DNA of 64,000 nt from Salipiger aestuarii (GTDB taxonomy: Bacteria; Pseudomonadota; Alphaproteobacteria; Rhodobacterales; Rhodobacteraceae), in assembly GCF_003259905.1 (NCBI RefSeq), contig NZ_QLMG01000005.1, positions 80,607 through 144,606 of the forward strand. Reading direction: 5' to 3'. Of the stretch, positions 37,192 through 46,504 are shown piece by piece. The stretch's first letter is position 1. Every line of letters begins with the position of its first letter. Under the pieces are notes generated by a model. That model was not told where the DNA came from, made no database searches, and saw only the letters and a list, made by a program, of their open reading frames with translations. The translations under genes and the position numbers were made by a program.

Positions 37192-38013
37192 ATGAGATTG
37201 CTGTTTCTTGGGGATGTGATGGGCCGCGCGGGGCGCGCCGCCATCACGGAGAACCTGCCGCGCCTTCGGACCGACTGGCGCCTGGACTTTGTCGTGGTGA
37301 ACGGCGAAAATGCGTCGAACGGGATGGGGCTGACGGGCGAGCATGCGCGCGGCATTCTGGATGCGGGCGCCGATGTGGTGACGCTGGGCGATCACGCGTT
37401 CGACCAGAAGGACATGCTGGGCTTTGTCGAGAGCGAGCCTCGGGTCATCCGTCCGCTGAACTTTGCCAAGCAGGCGCCGGGACGCGGGGCGGGGCTGTTC
37501 GCCGACCGGCGGGGGCGCAAGGTTCTGGTGACCCAGGTGCTGGGGCAGGTGTTCATGAAACGGCCCTTCGCGGACCCGTTTTCGGCGATGGACGAGGTGC
37601 TGCGCCGTCACCCGCTGGGCGGGCAGGCGCAGGCGATCCTGGTGGATGTGCATTGCGAGGCGACGTCGGAAAAGATGGCGATGGGGCACTTTTGCGACGG
37701 GCGTGCCAGCATGGTGGTGGGCACGCATACCCATGTGCCGACGGGCGACGCGCAGGTGTTGCCCAGGGGCACCGGGTTTCTGTCTGATGCGGGCATGTGC
37801 GGCGACTACGACAGCGTCATCGGCATGGACAAGACCGAGCCGCTACGCCGGTTCGTCACCGGCATGAGCAAGGGGCGGTTTCAGCCGGCCCAGGGCGAGG
37901 CCACGCTGTGCGGGCTGTTCGTGGAAACCGACGACAAGACCGGCAAGGCGGTTCAGGTCAGGATGGTGCGCCAGGGCGGACGCCTGGAACCCTGTGGGCC
38001 CACAGCCGTTTAA
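37192..38013 (+). CDS. YmdB-family metallophosphoesterase (TIGR00282)
   Basis: 273 residues. Metal-binding motifs of the calcineurin-like family: LFLGDVMGRAGR at residue 4, NGENASNGMG near 37, TLGDHAFDQ near 65, VDVHCEATSEK near 153 and VVGTHTHVPT near 178. Relatives hydrolyse 2',3'-cyclic nucleotides or related phosphodiesters in the cytoplasm. Same strand as the SLC13 permease gene 86 bases further on. Confidence 0.88.
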   Translation: MRLLFLGDVMGRAGRAAITENLPRLRTDWRLDFVVVNGENASNGMGLTGEHARGILDAGADVVTLGDHAFDQKDMLGFVESEPRVIRPLNFAKQAPGRGAGLFADRRGRKVLVTQVLGQVFMKRPFADPFSAMDEVLRRHPLGGQAQAILVDVHCEATSEKMAMGHFCDGRASMVVGTHTHVPTGDAQVLPRGTGFLSDAGMCGDYDSVIGMDKTEPLRRFVTGMSKGRFQPAQGEATLCGLFVETDDKTGKAVQVRMVRQGGRLEPCGPTAV

Positions 38014-38099
38014 GGGCGGCCCGGCGGCGGCGCCACGAAGTACGAAGCGCGCTTGCGCCGGGGCCTTCGGGTCGCCAGAATGCGGCGGGTTGATCAGGG

Positions 38100-39899
38100 A
38101 TGGGCCAGACCTTCATGCAGTTCATAGAGCTCGGCCAGACCACTCAGGCCTGGGTGACGATTGCCACTGTGGTGGCAATGTTCGTTCTTTTCGTGCGCGA
38201 ACAATATCCGACCGAGGTGGTGGCCATCGGTGGTGTCGCGGTGCTGCTTGCACTGGGGGTCTTGCCTTATGACGCGGCACTGAGCGTGCTGTCGAACCCG
38301 GCTCCCTGGACCATCACCGCGATGTTCATCGTGATGGGGGCGATGGTGCGCACGGGCGCGCTGGATGCCTTTGCCACCTTTGCGCAGACGCAGGTGGCGC
38401 GCCGGCCACGCCGCGGCGTGGCGGTGATCATGCTGGTGGTGATCGTGGCCTCGGCCTTCATGAACAACACGCCGGTGGTGGTGATGATGCTGCCGCTCTT
38501 CGTGCAGATTTCGCATTCCCTGGGGGTGCAGCCGTCGAAGCTGCTGATCCCGCTGAGTTACGCGGCGATCCTTGGGGGCACCACGACGCTGATCGGCACC
38601 TCGACCAACCTGCTGGTCGACGGGGTGGCGCGCAGCGCGGGGCTGGCGCCGTTCGGGATTTTCGAGGTGACGCCGCTGGCGCTGATCCTTGCGGCCTGGG
38701 GCATGCTGTATCTTGTGCTGGCGGGGCGGTTCCTGCTGCCCGAGCGGGTGTCGATGGCGGGGATGCTGTCGGATCGCTCGCGTATGAAGTTCTTTACCGA
38801 GGCGGTCATCCCCCCCGAAAGCAACCTTGTCGGGCGCGAGGTGCTTGGGGTGCAGCTGTTCAAACGCGAAGGCGTGCGGCTGGTGGACGTGGTGCGGGGC
38901 GACCATTCTCTGCGCCGCGAACTTCAGGACGTGACGCTTGAGGTCGGTGACCGCGTGGTGCTGCGTACCCAGATGACCGAACTGCTGAGCCTTCAGCGCA
39001 ACAAGTCGCTGAAACGGGTGGATCAGATATCGGCCACGGAAACCACCACGGTCGAGGTGCTGATCACTCCGGGCTGCAAGATGGTGGGGCGGTCGCTGGG
39101 GGCGCTGCGGTTGCGGCGGCGCTACGGCGTCTATCCGCTGGCGGTGCACCGGCGCAACCAGAACATCGGGCGCAAGCTGGACGATCTGGTCGTTCGGGTG
39201 GGCGACACGCTGCTGCTGGAAGGCGCCCCCGAAGACGTCAAGCGCCTGGCCGAAGAGATGGAGCTGGTCGACGTGTCGCACCCGTCGGCGCGCGCGTTCC
39301 GGCGCGGTCATGCGCCCGTGGCGATCGGCGCGATGGCGGGGATCGTGATCCTTGCCGCGCTTGGGGTGGCGCCGATCCTGGCGCTGTCGGTGATCGCGGT
39401 GGCGGTGGTGCTGCTGGCCCGCTGCATCGACGCGGACGAGGCGTTTTCCTTTGTCGAGGGCCAGCTTCTGGCGCTGATCTTTGCCATGCTCGCCATCGGC
39501 GCCGCGCTGGAAAGTTCGGGCGCGGTGGAACTGATCGTGGGCGCGGTGGCGCCGGTGCTGGAAACGCTGCCGGGGCCGTTGCTGATCTGGGCCGTGTTCC
39601 TGCTGACTTCGGTGCTGACCGAGGCGGTCAGCAACAATGCCGTCGCCGTGGTGGTGACGCCCATCGCGATCAGCCTTGCGCTGGAACTGGGGATCGACCC
39701 GCGCCCGTTGGTGGTGGCGGTGATGGTCGCCGCCTCGTGCAGCTTTGCCACGCCCATCGGTTACCAGACCAACACGCTGGTTTACGGGCCGGGGGGGTAC
39801 CGGTTTTCCGATTTCCTGAAGGTGGGCGTGCCGCTCAATCTCAGCGTCGGGGTACTGGCGTCGCTGCTGATCCCGCTGATCTGGCCCCTGACGCCGTGA
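38100..39899 (+). CDS. SLC13-family permease with TrkA-C domains
   Basis: 599 residues: two membrane halves (about 15-210 and 400-595) flanking a soluble insert of two TrkA-C/RCK-C domains (about 220-395; GREVLGVQLFKREGVRL and GRSLGALRLRRRYGVYP). The permease motifs AFMNNTPVVVMMLP and EAVSNNAVAVVVTPIA, each with the Asn-rich re-entrant loop, identify a DASS/SLC13-type transporter. Substrates of such TrkA-C members include sulfate and dicarboxylates; not decidable here. Confidence 0.88.
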   Translation: MGQTFMQFIELGQTTQAWVTIATVVAMFVLFVREQYPTEVVAIGGVAVLLALGVLPYDAALSVLSNPAPWTITAMFIVMGAMVRTGALDAFATFAQTQVARRPRRGVAVIMLVVIVASAFMNNTPVVVMMLPLFVQISHSLGVQPSKLLIPLSYAAILGGTTTLIGTSTNLLVDGVARSAGLAPFGIFEVTPLALILAAWGMLYLVLAGRFLLPERVSMAGMLSDRSRMKFFTEAVIPPESNLVGREVLGVQLFKREGVRLVDVVRGDHSLRRELQDVTLEVGDRVVLRTQMTELLSLQRNKSLKRVDQISATETTTVEVLITPGCKMVGRSLGALRLRRRYGVYPLAVHRRNQNIGRKLDDLVVRVGDTLLLEGAPEDVKRLAEEMELVDVSHPSARAFRRGHAPVAIGAMAGIVILAALGVAPILALSVIAVAVVLLARCIDADEAFSFVEGQLLALIFAMLAIGAALESSGAVELIVGAVAPVLETLPGPLLIWAVFLLTSVLTEAVSNNAVAVVVTPIAISLALELGIDPRPLVVAVMVAASCSFATPIGYQTNTLVYGPGGYRFSDFLKVGVPLNLSVGVLASLLIPLIWPLTP

Positions 39900-39926
39900 G
39901 GGTGCGCAGGGGGCAAAGAATTTTAT

Positions 39927-40676
39927 CTAAAATTCTTGGTCCTGGCTGAACCGGCGCACGAAGTTCCGCAGGATGCGCGCCGGCCAGCGCACGTCTGCCG
40001 CGCGGCACATGGCGATGAGCGCCTCCGCTTCTTCGGGGGGGAAATAGCCCTTGTGGCGGTAGATGCGAATGCGGGTTTCAAAGCCCGCCGCGTCGGCTTC
40101 GGGATGAAACTGGGTGGCGTAGACATGCGCGCCGTGGCGCACCATCTGAAACGGGCAGGCGCTGCCGCGCACCAGATGCACCATGCCTGGCGCCAGATCT
40201 TCCAGGGCTTCCTTGTGGCCGACAAAAGCGTCGAACCTGTCCGGCAGCCCGTCCAGCAGCGGATCGCGCGCGCCGTCGCGCGTGACCACGCAATGCGCGG
40301 CGCCGACCGGCTCGCCATAGCGCCCCTTGGCCACCCGCGCGCCCAGATGCGCGCCCAGGATGCCGATGCCGTAACAGCAGCCCAGAAACGGCACGTCCTG
40401 CGCGGTGATGCGTGGCATCAGCGACAGGCAGGCGGATTCGATCCGCGCCTCGACGGCGGATTTCTGCGCCGCGCTGTCCGACACGCAGCCGGGGCCTCCG
40501 CCCACGATCACGCCGGCGTAATCGCACGGGTCCAGCGACGGCGGCAGGTCTTCGCGATCCAGCTGGATGCGATGCACCTGCGCGGGGGACAGCCCGCCCT
40601 TGCCGAGAAAGGCGGCGAATTCATCGTCGCCGGCATCGGTTTCAGGACGCAGTTGCAGGATCAGGAAGCGGCTCAT
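39927..40676 (-). CDS. Class I glutamine amidotransferase-like protein
   Basis: 249 residues of the GMP-synthase-amidotransferase-like group. The nucleophilic cysteine is in FLGCCYGIGILG near residue 100, and the catalytic His/Glu pair is in TQFHPEAD near residue 192. It stands alone without a synthetase domain; relatives act on gamma-glutamyl compounds. Its start lies 82 bases from the radical SAM gene on the other strand, sharing the region that contains the SOS box. Confidence 0.82.
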   Translation of the reverse strand: MSRFLILQLRPETDAGDDEFAAFLGKGGLSPAQVHRIQLDREDLPPSLDPCDYAGVIVGGGPGCVSDSAAQKSAVEARIESACLSLMPRITAQDVPFLGCCYGIGILGAHLGARVAKGRYGEPVGAAHCVVTRDGARDPLLDGLPDRFDAFVGHKEALEDLAPGMVHLVRGSACPFQMVRHGAHVYATQFHPEADAAGFETRIRIYRHKGYFPPEEAEALIAMCRAADVRWPARILRNFVRRFSQDQEF

Positions 40677-40741
40677 GCACGAGGCTTTACCCGGCGAAAC
40701 CGATCAAGAAAAGAGGAAGGGGCTTGTTCGTGGTCGCTATG

Positions 40742-40756
40742 GAACATATCATGAAC
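40742..40756 (+). promoter_or_regulatory. Candidate LexA operator (GAAC-N7-GAAC)
   Basis: GAAC at 40742-40745 and GAAC at 40753-40756 are spaced by exactly 7 bases, the alphaproteobacterial SOS box (GTTC-N7-GTTC on the other strand). It ends 2 bases before the radical SAM start codon, a position that would block transcription. Confidence 0.7.
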
Positions 40757-40758
40757 AA

Positions 40759-41991
40759 ATGGCAAAGATGACCCTGGACCAGAAACTGGCGATCCTGTCG
40801 GATGCGGCGAAATACGATGCGTCCTGCGCGTCAAGCGGCGGGCAACGGCGCAATTCGCGCGATGGCGGCGGGCTGGGGTCGACGACCGGATCGGGGATTT
40901 GCCACGCCTATGCGCCGGACGGCCGGTGCATCAGCCTTCTCAAGATCCTGATGACCAATTTCTGCATCTATGACTGCGCCTATTGCGTGAACCGGGTCAG
41001 CAGCAACGTACAGCGCGCCCGCTTTACCCCCGAAGAGGCGGTCGAGCTGACGCTGGAATTTTACCGGCGCAACTATATCGAGGGGCTGTTCCTGTCGTCG
41101 GGGATCATCCGCAGCCCGGACGAGACCATGGGCGACATGGTGCGAATCGCGCGGTCCCTGCGGCTGGATCATCACTTTCGCGGCTACATCCACCTCAAGA
41201 CCATTCCCGACGCCGATCCGAAGCTGATCGAAGAGGCGGGGCTGCACGCGGACCGCCTGTCGATCAACGTGGAACTGCCGACCGACGCATCGGTGGCGCG
41301 CTACGCGCCCGAGAAAAAGCCAGCGCAGATCCGCAAGGCCATGGCGGACGTGCGGCTGAAACGCGAGGAACGCAAGGATCGCAGCCACAGCGGCAAGCGT
41401 CCGCCACGCTTTGCGCCAGCGGGGCAATCGACGCAGATGATCGTCGGCGCGGACGGGGCGAGCGATACGCAGATCCTGACCACCTCGACACGGCTCTATT
41501 CCGGTTACGGGCTGCGGCGGGTGTATTATTCGGCGTTTTCGCCGATTCCCGACAGCACCGCCGCGCTGCCGCTGATCCGCCCGCCCTTGATGCGCGAACA
41601 CCGGCTGTATCAGGCGGACTGGCTGCTGCGCTTTTACGGCTTTGAACTGGATGAGATCGCCGGGGCGGCGCCGGACGGCAACCTTGATCTGGAGGTTGAC
41701 CCGAAGCTGGCCTGGGCGCTGGCCAATCGTCACCGTTTTCCGGTCGATGTGAACCGGGCGGATCGTGAAGGGCTGCTGCGCATTCCGGGTGTTGGCACGA
41801 AAAGCGTCGGGCGCATTCTGACGACGCGCCGCCATCGCGGTCTGCGGTATGAGGATCTGCGCCGCATGGGGGTGAACCTGAAACAGGCGCGGGCCTTCCT
41901 GACGGCGCTGGACTGGCGTCCGCGCGGGCTTGACTCGCAGGATCTGCGGTCGCGGTTCGCGCCGCCGCCCGAGCAGTTGCAGCTGATCTGA
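40759..41991 (+). CDS. Putative DNA modification/repair radical SAM protein (TIGR03916)
   Basis: 410 residues. The radical SAM cluster cysteines are Cys69, Cys73 and Cys76 in NFCIYDCAYC; further cysteines at 23, 48 and 57 lie in the conserved N-terminus (KYDASCASSG). The C-terminus ends in helix-hairpin-helix elements (VNRADREGLLRIPGVGTKS), a DNA-binding motif. The family is typically paired with a UDG-like gene, as here, where the stop overlaps the next start by one base. Chemistry is unknown. The ATG at 40759 lies directly after the SOS box; 40768 is an alternative start. Confidence 0.88.
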   Translation: MAKMTLDQKLAILSDAAKYDASCASSGGQRRNSRDGGGLGSTTGSGICHAYAPDGRCISLLKILMTNFCIYDCAYCVNRVSSNVQRARFTPEEAVELTLEFYRRNYIEGLFLSSGIIRSPDETMGDMVRIARSLRLDHHFRGYIHLKTIPDADPKLIEEAGLHADRLSINVELPTDASVARYAPEKKPAQIRKAMADVRLKREERKDRSHSGKRPPRFAPAGQSTQMIVGADGASDTQILTTSTRLYSGYGLRRVYYSAFSPIPDSTAALPLIRPPLMREHRLYQADWLLRFYGFELDEIAGAAPDGNLDLEVDPKLAWALANRHRFPVDVNRADREGLLRIPGVGTKSVGRILTTRRHRGLRYEDLRRMGVNLKQARAFLTALDWRPRGLDSQDLRSRFAPPPEQLQLI

Positions 41992-43412
41992 TGCACCGGG
42001 TCAGCCTGCCCGAAATCGGCACCTTCGATGCCTGGCGCAGCCAGGCGCGCGCGCTGCTGGGCGCGGGCGTGCCGCCCGAACAGGTGTTGTGGGCGCGTGG
42101 ACAGGCCGAGGCGGATCTGTTCGCGCGGGATCTGCCGATGCCCGTGGGCGCAGCCGCCACCGTGCCCAGGGGCTTTGTCGATCTGGCACGGCGCGTCGTC
42201 TGGCACCGCGATCCGGAACGGTTCGCCCGGCTTTACGCGCTGCTTTGGGCGCTGGGGCGCAATCGGCGGCTGCTGGAAGATCAGGGCGACGCGCGGGTGG
42301 ATCGCCTGCGCAAGATGGCCAAGGAGGTCAGCCGCGACCGACACAAGATGACCGCTTTTGTGCGGTTTCGCGATATCGGCACGCCAGAGACGAACCGCCG
42401 GCGTTTCGCGGCGTGGTTCGAGCCCTCGCACTACATCATGGAGCCGGTCGCGCCGTTCTTCGCCGGGCGGTTCGGGGATATGGACTGGTCGATCTTTACC
42501 CCCGATCTGACGGCGCATTTCGAAGGCGGTGCGCTGCGCTTCGCCCCGGCCGCGCCGCGCCCGGATCTGCCCGACGATGCGACCGAGGATCTGTGGCGTA
42601 CCTATTTCCAGAATATTTTCAACCCCGCCCGGCTGAAGATAAAGGCGATGCAGGCCGAGATGCCGCGCAAATACTGGCACAACCTGCCCGAGGCCCGGCT
42701 GATCCCGCAGATGATCGCAGGCGCGCAGGCCCGTGCGCAGGCCATGGCCGAGGCGGCGCCCACGCTGGCGCCCGTACGCGCAAAGCGCATCCTTGGCCGG
42801 GCGGAAATGGACATGCCGGTGACGGGCGATGATCCGCTGCAGGGGCTAGGCGAATGCCGCCGCTGCCCGCTGTGGGATGGCGCCACGCAGGCGGTGCCCG
42901 GCGAAGGGCCAATGGACGCGCCGCTGATGATTGTGGGTGAACAGCCGGGAGACCGCGAAGACCTGGAGGGGCGCCCCTTTGTCGGACCGGCGGGGCAGAT
43001 GTTCGACGCCGTTGCCGCGCGGGCGAGGCTCGACCGGGCGCGGGCCTATGTCACCAATGCGGTCAAGCATTTCAAGTTCACCCCGCGCGGCAAGCGCCGG
43101 ATTCACCAGGCGGCGAACGCGGGCGAGATCTCGCATTGTCGGTGGTGGTTGGATGTCGAACGCGCGCGGGTGGCGCCCAAGCTGATCCTTGCCATGGGCG
43201 GAACCGCAGCAGAAAGCCTGACGGGCAGCCGCGCGGCGCTGCGACAGAGGCGAGGTGCGATAGAGCGGCTGGGCGATGGGACGCCGGTGCTGGTGACGTG
43301 GCATCCGTCGTATCTGTTGCGATTGCCCCAGGCCGGCCGCGCGGTTGCCGAGGCGGAGTTCTTGTCGGATCTTCGGCAGGTGGTCGGGATGCTGCGCGGG
43401 ATGGAACCTTGA
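41991..43412 (+). CDS. UdgX-type uracil-DNA binding protein fused to an N-terminal DUF4130 domain
   Basis: 473 residues. The N-terminal half (about 1-260) is the TIGR03915/DUF4130 domain found with such systems. The C-terminal half is a family-4-like uracil-DNA glycosylase with a CRRCPL cysteine pair (Fe-S ligands), GEQPGDREDLEGRPFVGPAGQ in the catalytic block, and HPSYLLRLP. The loop KRRIHQ is diagnostic of UdgX; His372 corresponds to the histidine known to bond covalently to uracil sites. Translationally coupled to the radical SAM gene (TGATG). Confidence 0.88.
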   Translation: MHRVSLPEIGTFDAWRSQARALLGAGVPPEQVLWARGQAEADLFARDLPMPVGAAATVPRGFVDLARRVVWHRDPERFARLYALLWALGRNRRLLEDQGDARVDRLRKMAKEVSRDRHKMTAFVRFRDIGTPETNRRRFAAWFEPSHYIMEPVAPFFAGRFGDMDWSIFTPDLTAHFEGGALRFAPAAPRPDLPDDATEDLWRTYFQNIFNPARLKIKAMQAEMPRKYWHNLPEARLIPQMIAGAQARAQAMAEAAPTLAPVRAKRILGRAEMDMPVTGDDPLQGLGECRRCPLWDGATQAVPGEGPMDAPLMIVGEQPGDREDLEGRPFVGPAGQMFDAVAARARLDRARAYVTNAVKHFKFTPRGKRRIHQAANAGEISHCRWWLDVERARVAPKLILAMGGTAAESLTGSRAALRQRRGAIERLGDGTPVLVTWHPSYLLRLPQAGRAVAEAEFLSDLRQVVGMLRGMEP

Positions 43413-43442
43413 CGGAAACCGCGATGAGGGAGGCACCGGCAG

Positions 43443-43497
43443 AGGGGGCGCTGCCCCCGCCCTGCGGGCCCCCCGGAGTTTAACGGGCAAGTTGAAG
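43443..43497. repeat. Dispersed intergenic repeat, copy 2
   Basis: GGGGGC-GCT-GCCCCC hairpin, GGGCCCCCCGGAGTTTA and CGGGCAAGTTGAA; close match to 25820-25872, again between convergent genes (UdgX and holB). Confidence 0.75.
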
Positions 43498-43528
43498 CCG
43501 GGGCGCGGCGCTATTGGCCGGCGGAGGG

Positions 43529-44647
43529 TCAGTCGGTACGGGATATTTGCAGGATGAGGTCGAGAACCAGCGCGGCGGGGTCGACATTGACGGCGCGGGC
43601 GTGGCGGGCGCGGTCTCCGGCCTGCTGGGCCAGTTCGGCCCAGTGCAGCCCGCTTTGCGGCGTGGGGGCAAGGCGGGAAAGGATCGCGGATTCGTTCGGC
43701 GCGGCTTCGGGTGCGGGGGCGTGACCGGTGACGCCGGTGCGGGCGAGGCGGGCCATCAGCGTGTCGATCAGCGTCAGGGCGAGATCGAGGCGTGCCTCGT
43801 TTGCTTTTCCGGCGGTGCTTTCGCCGAGCGCGATGGCGCGGGCGCGGTCAAGGCGGGGGGCGGTGCCAAGCAGTGAAACGATATCGGCGTAAAGCCGCAG
43901 CCCGTCGTGGTTCAGCAGGCGCATGGCCGCACCGACCGAGCCGGAAGAGAGCGCGGCCAGGGCATGTGCATCGGCGGGGTTTACCTCGGCGCCGGCCTGA
44001 CCCAGCGCGCGGGCCATGTCATCCGGGCCAAGCGGGGCGAGGCGCAGTTCGCGGCAGCGCGACCGGATGGTGGGCAGCAACCGCGAGGGTTGATGGGCGA
44101 CCATGAGCAGGGTGGTGCGCGCGGGGGGTTCTTCGAGCAGTTTGAGGATGGCGTTGGCTGCGCTTGTGTTCAGCTCGTCCATCGCATCGACGATGACCAC
44201 GCGGCGGCCGCCTTCGGCGGAGCTGAGCGAGAAGTAGCCTTTGAGCCTGCGCACCTCATCGACGGTTAACTGGGTCTTGAGCCGTTTGGCCTTGTCGTCC
44301 CAGGACCGGCGCAGCAGGAACAGCCCCGGTTCGGACAACGCCAGCACGCGTCGTGCCACCGGGTGATCGGTGGCGATGTCCAGCGTTTCAGGGGGGGGCG
44401 GGGCGCCGAACAGGCCGTCGGCGTCGGGCGCGGGCGTTGCCAGGAGGAATCGTGCGATGCGCCAGGCCAGGGTCGCCTTGCCAAGCCCCTTGGGGCCGCT
44501 CAGCAGCCAGCCGTGGTGCAGCCTGCCCGAGTTGTAGGCGGCGAGAAAGCTGGTCTCGGCGGTGTCCTGGCCGAAAAGGCGCGTGGTTTCACGGGGATGC
44601 GGCGCGCCGTCCACCTGGTCGGGCTGGGGGATGTCGGTGTCGGTCAT
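43529..44647 (-). CDS. holB: DNA polymerase III subunit delta'
   Basis: Clamp-loader subunit. 372 residues. AAA+ Walker A-like GPKGLGKATLAWRI near residue 52; the sensor region VIVDAMDELNTSAANAILKLLEEPP near 150 matches DnaX/HolB. It overlaps tmk by 4 bases (ATGA), the usual dacC-tmk-holB order in this group. The zinc-module cysteines of E. coli delta' are not evident. Confidence 0.93.
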   Translation of the reverse strand: MTDTDIPQPDQVDGAPHPRETTRLFGQDTAETSFLAAYNSGRLHHGWLLSGPKGLGKATLAWRIARFLLATPAPDADGLFGAPPPPETLDIATDHPVARRVLALSEPGLFLLRRSWDDKAKRLKTQLTVDEVRRLKGYFSLSSAEGGRRVVIVDAMDELNTSAANAILKLLEEPPARTTLLMVAHQPSRLLPTIRSRCRELRLAPLGPDDMARALGQAGAEVNPADAHALAALSSGSVGAAMRLLNHDGLRLYADIVSLLGTAPRLDRARAIALGESTAGKANEARLDLALTLIDTLMARLARTGVTGHAPAPEAAPNESAILSRLAPTPQSGLHWAELAQQAGDRARHARAVNVDPAALVLDLILQISRTD

Positions 44648-45270
44648 AGGTGTTCGGCGAGCGTTGTGTCGATGTCGTGCGCGACGGACAGCAGCGGATG
44701 CGCGCCGTCGATGACGCGCATGCGGTCGGGGTAGTCGCGGGCCAGCGCAAGGAAGCCCGCGCGCATGCGTTCCTGAAGCGGCAGGCCGAAATCCTCGAAC
44801 CGTTCCTCGGCCGTGGCGCGGGCCTTGGCGCGGGCGAGTGCGGCCTGTGGGTCCATGTCGATCAGCAGCGTCAGATCCGGTTCGACGCCGATCATCAGGG
44901 CGTGCAGCGTGTCGACCGCGGCGCGAAGGTTGCCGCGCGACAGGCCCTGATACATCCGCGTGCTGTCGGCGAAGCGGTCGCAGATCACGATGGCGCCCCG
45001 GTCGAGCGCCGGGCGGATGGTGCGTTCCAGATGGTCACGGCGCGCGGCGGTAAACAGCAGCAGTTCGGTTTCCGCCGACCAGCGATCGGGATCGCCCCGC
45101 AGCACCAGCGCGCGAATTTCCTCGGCACCGGGCGAACCGCCGGGCTCGCGGGTCAGCACCACGTCGCGACCCGCCCCGCGCAGGCGCTCGGCGAGCAGGC
45201 GCGCCTGGGTGGATTTTCCAGAGCCGTCAATGCCTTCGAAGCTGATGAACAGCCCGGGCCGCGTTGTCAC
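44644..45270 (-). CDS. tmk: Thymidylate kinase
   Basis: Phosphorylates dTMP to dTDP. 208 residues. P-loop FEGIDGSGKSTQARLL at residues 10-25, the DR(Y/F) motif in ICDRFADSTRMYQG near residue 94, and a LID with conserved arginines. Overlaps dacC upstream and holB downstream by 4 bases each. Confidence 0.96.
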   Translation of the reverse strand: MTTRPGLFISFEGIDGSGKSTQARLLAERLRGAGRDVVLTREPGGSPGAEEIRALVLRGDPDRWSAETELLLFTAARRDHLERTIRPALDRGAIVICDRFADSTRMYQGLSRGNLRAAVDTLHALMIGVEPDLTLLIDMDPQAALARAKARATAEERFEDFGLPLQERMRAGFLALARDYPDRMRVIDGAHPLLSVAHDIDTTLAEHL

Positions 45271-46454
45271 ATCGCCTCTCCGGTCCCGGACGCGCCGCCT
45301 TCCTGAAGGCGTTTGAAAAGCACCTGGCTGACGGTCATCATGCGTTTGCCAAAGCCGCCGCTGGCGACTTCCCGGGCGGCGAACAGCGGCACGCGATGTT
45401 CCGGCAGGCCCTCTGGTCGGATAATCAGTTCGGCCAGTTGCTGCCCGGCGGCGATCGGCGCCTTGAGCGGGCCGGTATAGACCACCTCGGCGTCAAGGGT
45501 GGTTCCGGGGGTGACGGGAACCAGCAGGGTAACGTCTTTTCTGGCCACCAGCGCGACGCTGTCTTCGGATCCCAGCCAGACGTCGGCGCGGGCGATTTCG
45601 GTGTCGGCCTCAGCCAGGGTGCGCTCGGCGAACTGGCGGAAGGCCCAGTTGACGATAGCCTCGCTTTGCTCGGCGCGGGCGCGTTCGCTGTCCATGCCGG
45701 TGATCGCAAAGATCACCCGTCGGTCGCCCTGCTTGGCAGACCCGACAAGCCCGTACCCCGCTTCGGCGGTGTGCCCGGTCTTGAGCCCGTCAGCCCCGAT
45801 ATCAAGTCGCAACAACGGGTTGCGGTTGTTGACGTTGGACGGCGCGCGCCCGTCGAAAGCAAACTGCCGTTCGGCGAAAATCGGATAGAACTGGGGAAAA
45901 TCGTCGATGATGTGGCTGGCAAGCAAGGACAGGTCGCGCATCGACATGCGCTGGTTCGGGTCGGGCCAGCCGCTGGCATTGGCGAATTGCGACCCCGTCA
46001 TCCCCATCTGCTGGGCGCGCCGCGTCATCAGATCGGCAAAGCCCGCCTCGGAGCCATCCGGGCTGAGCGCCTCGGCGATCACCGCGCAGGCGTCGTTGCC
46101 CGACAGCACGATGATGCCGCGCAGCAGGTCTTCGACTGCGGGGCGGTCCTGCGTGTTCAGGAACATGGTCGAGCCGCCGTAGGACATGGCATGTTCGCTG
46201 ACGGGCAGGCGTTCGTCCAGTTGCAGCCGGCCGTCGCGGATCGCCTCGAAGGCCATGTACAGCGTCATCAGTTTCGACATCGACGCGGGCGGCAGCGATT
46301 CATCGGCGTTCTTGGCCATCAGGACCGTGCCGGTGGTATGATCCAGCACAAAGGCGGCGCGGGCCGACGTGTCGAATGCGCTGGCCTGGCCCCCGACAAT
46401 TGCGACCACAGAGGCGGCGGCAAAGAGTCTGCGAAGCGGGCGGGAAAGGAGCAT
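45267..46454 (-). CDS. dacC: D-alanyl-D-alanine carboxypeptidase (PBP5/6 type)
   Basis: Periplasmic DD-carboxypeptidase trimming peptidoglycan stem peptides. 395 residues. Signal peptide ending near ASA at 24-26; active-site Ser58 and Lys61 in PASMSKLM, the SGN motif in LSGNDACAV near 118, and KTG in DGLKTGHTAEAGY near 222. A C-terminal PBP5 domain and an amphipathic tail follow. Heads the dacC-tmk-holB operon. Confidence 0.93.
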   Translation of the reverse strand: MLLSRPLRRLFAAASVVAIVGGQASAFDTSARAAFVLDHTTGTVLMAKNADESLPPASMSKLMTLYMAFEAIRDGRLQLDERLPVSEHAMSYGGSTMFLNTQDRPAVEDLLRGIIVLSGNDACAVIAEALSPDGSEAGFADLMTRRAQQMGMTGSQFANASGWPDPNQRMSMRDLSLLASHIIDDFPQFYPIFAERQFAFDGRAPSNVNNRNPLLRLDIGADGLKTGHTAEAGYGLVGSAKQGDRRVIFAITGMDSERARAEQSEAIVNWAFRQFAERTLAEADTEIARADVWLGSEDSVALVARKDVTLLVPVTPGTTLDAEVVYTGPLKAPIAAGQQLAELIIRPEGLPEHRVPLFAAREVASGGFGKRMMTVSQVLFKRLQEGGASGTGEAM

Positions 46455-46504
46455 CGGTCTTATCCTCGTCCTGTGGTCAGCCGGGCATGGGTGGCCCGGC
46501 CTCG

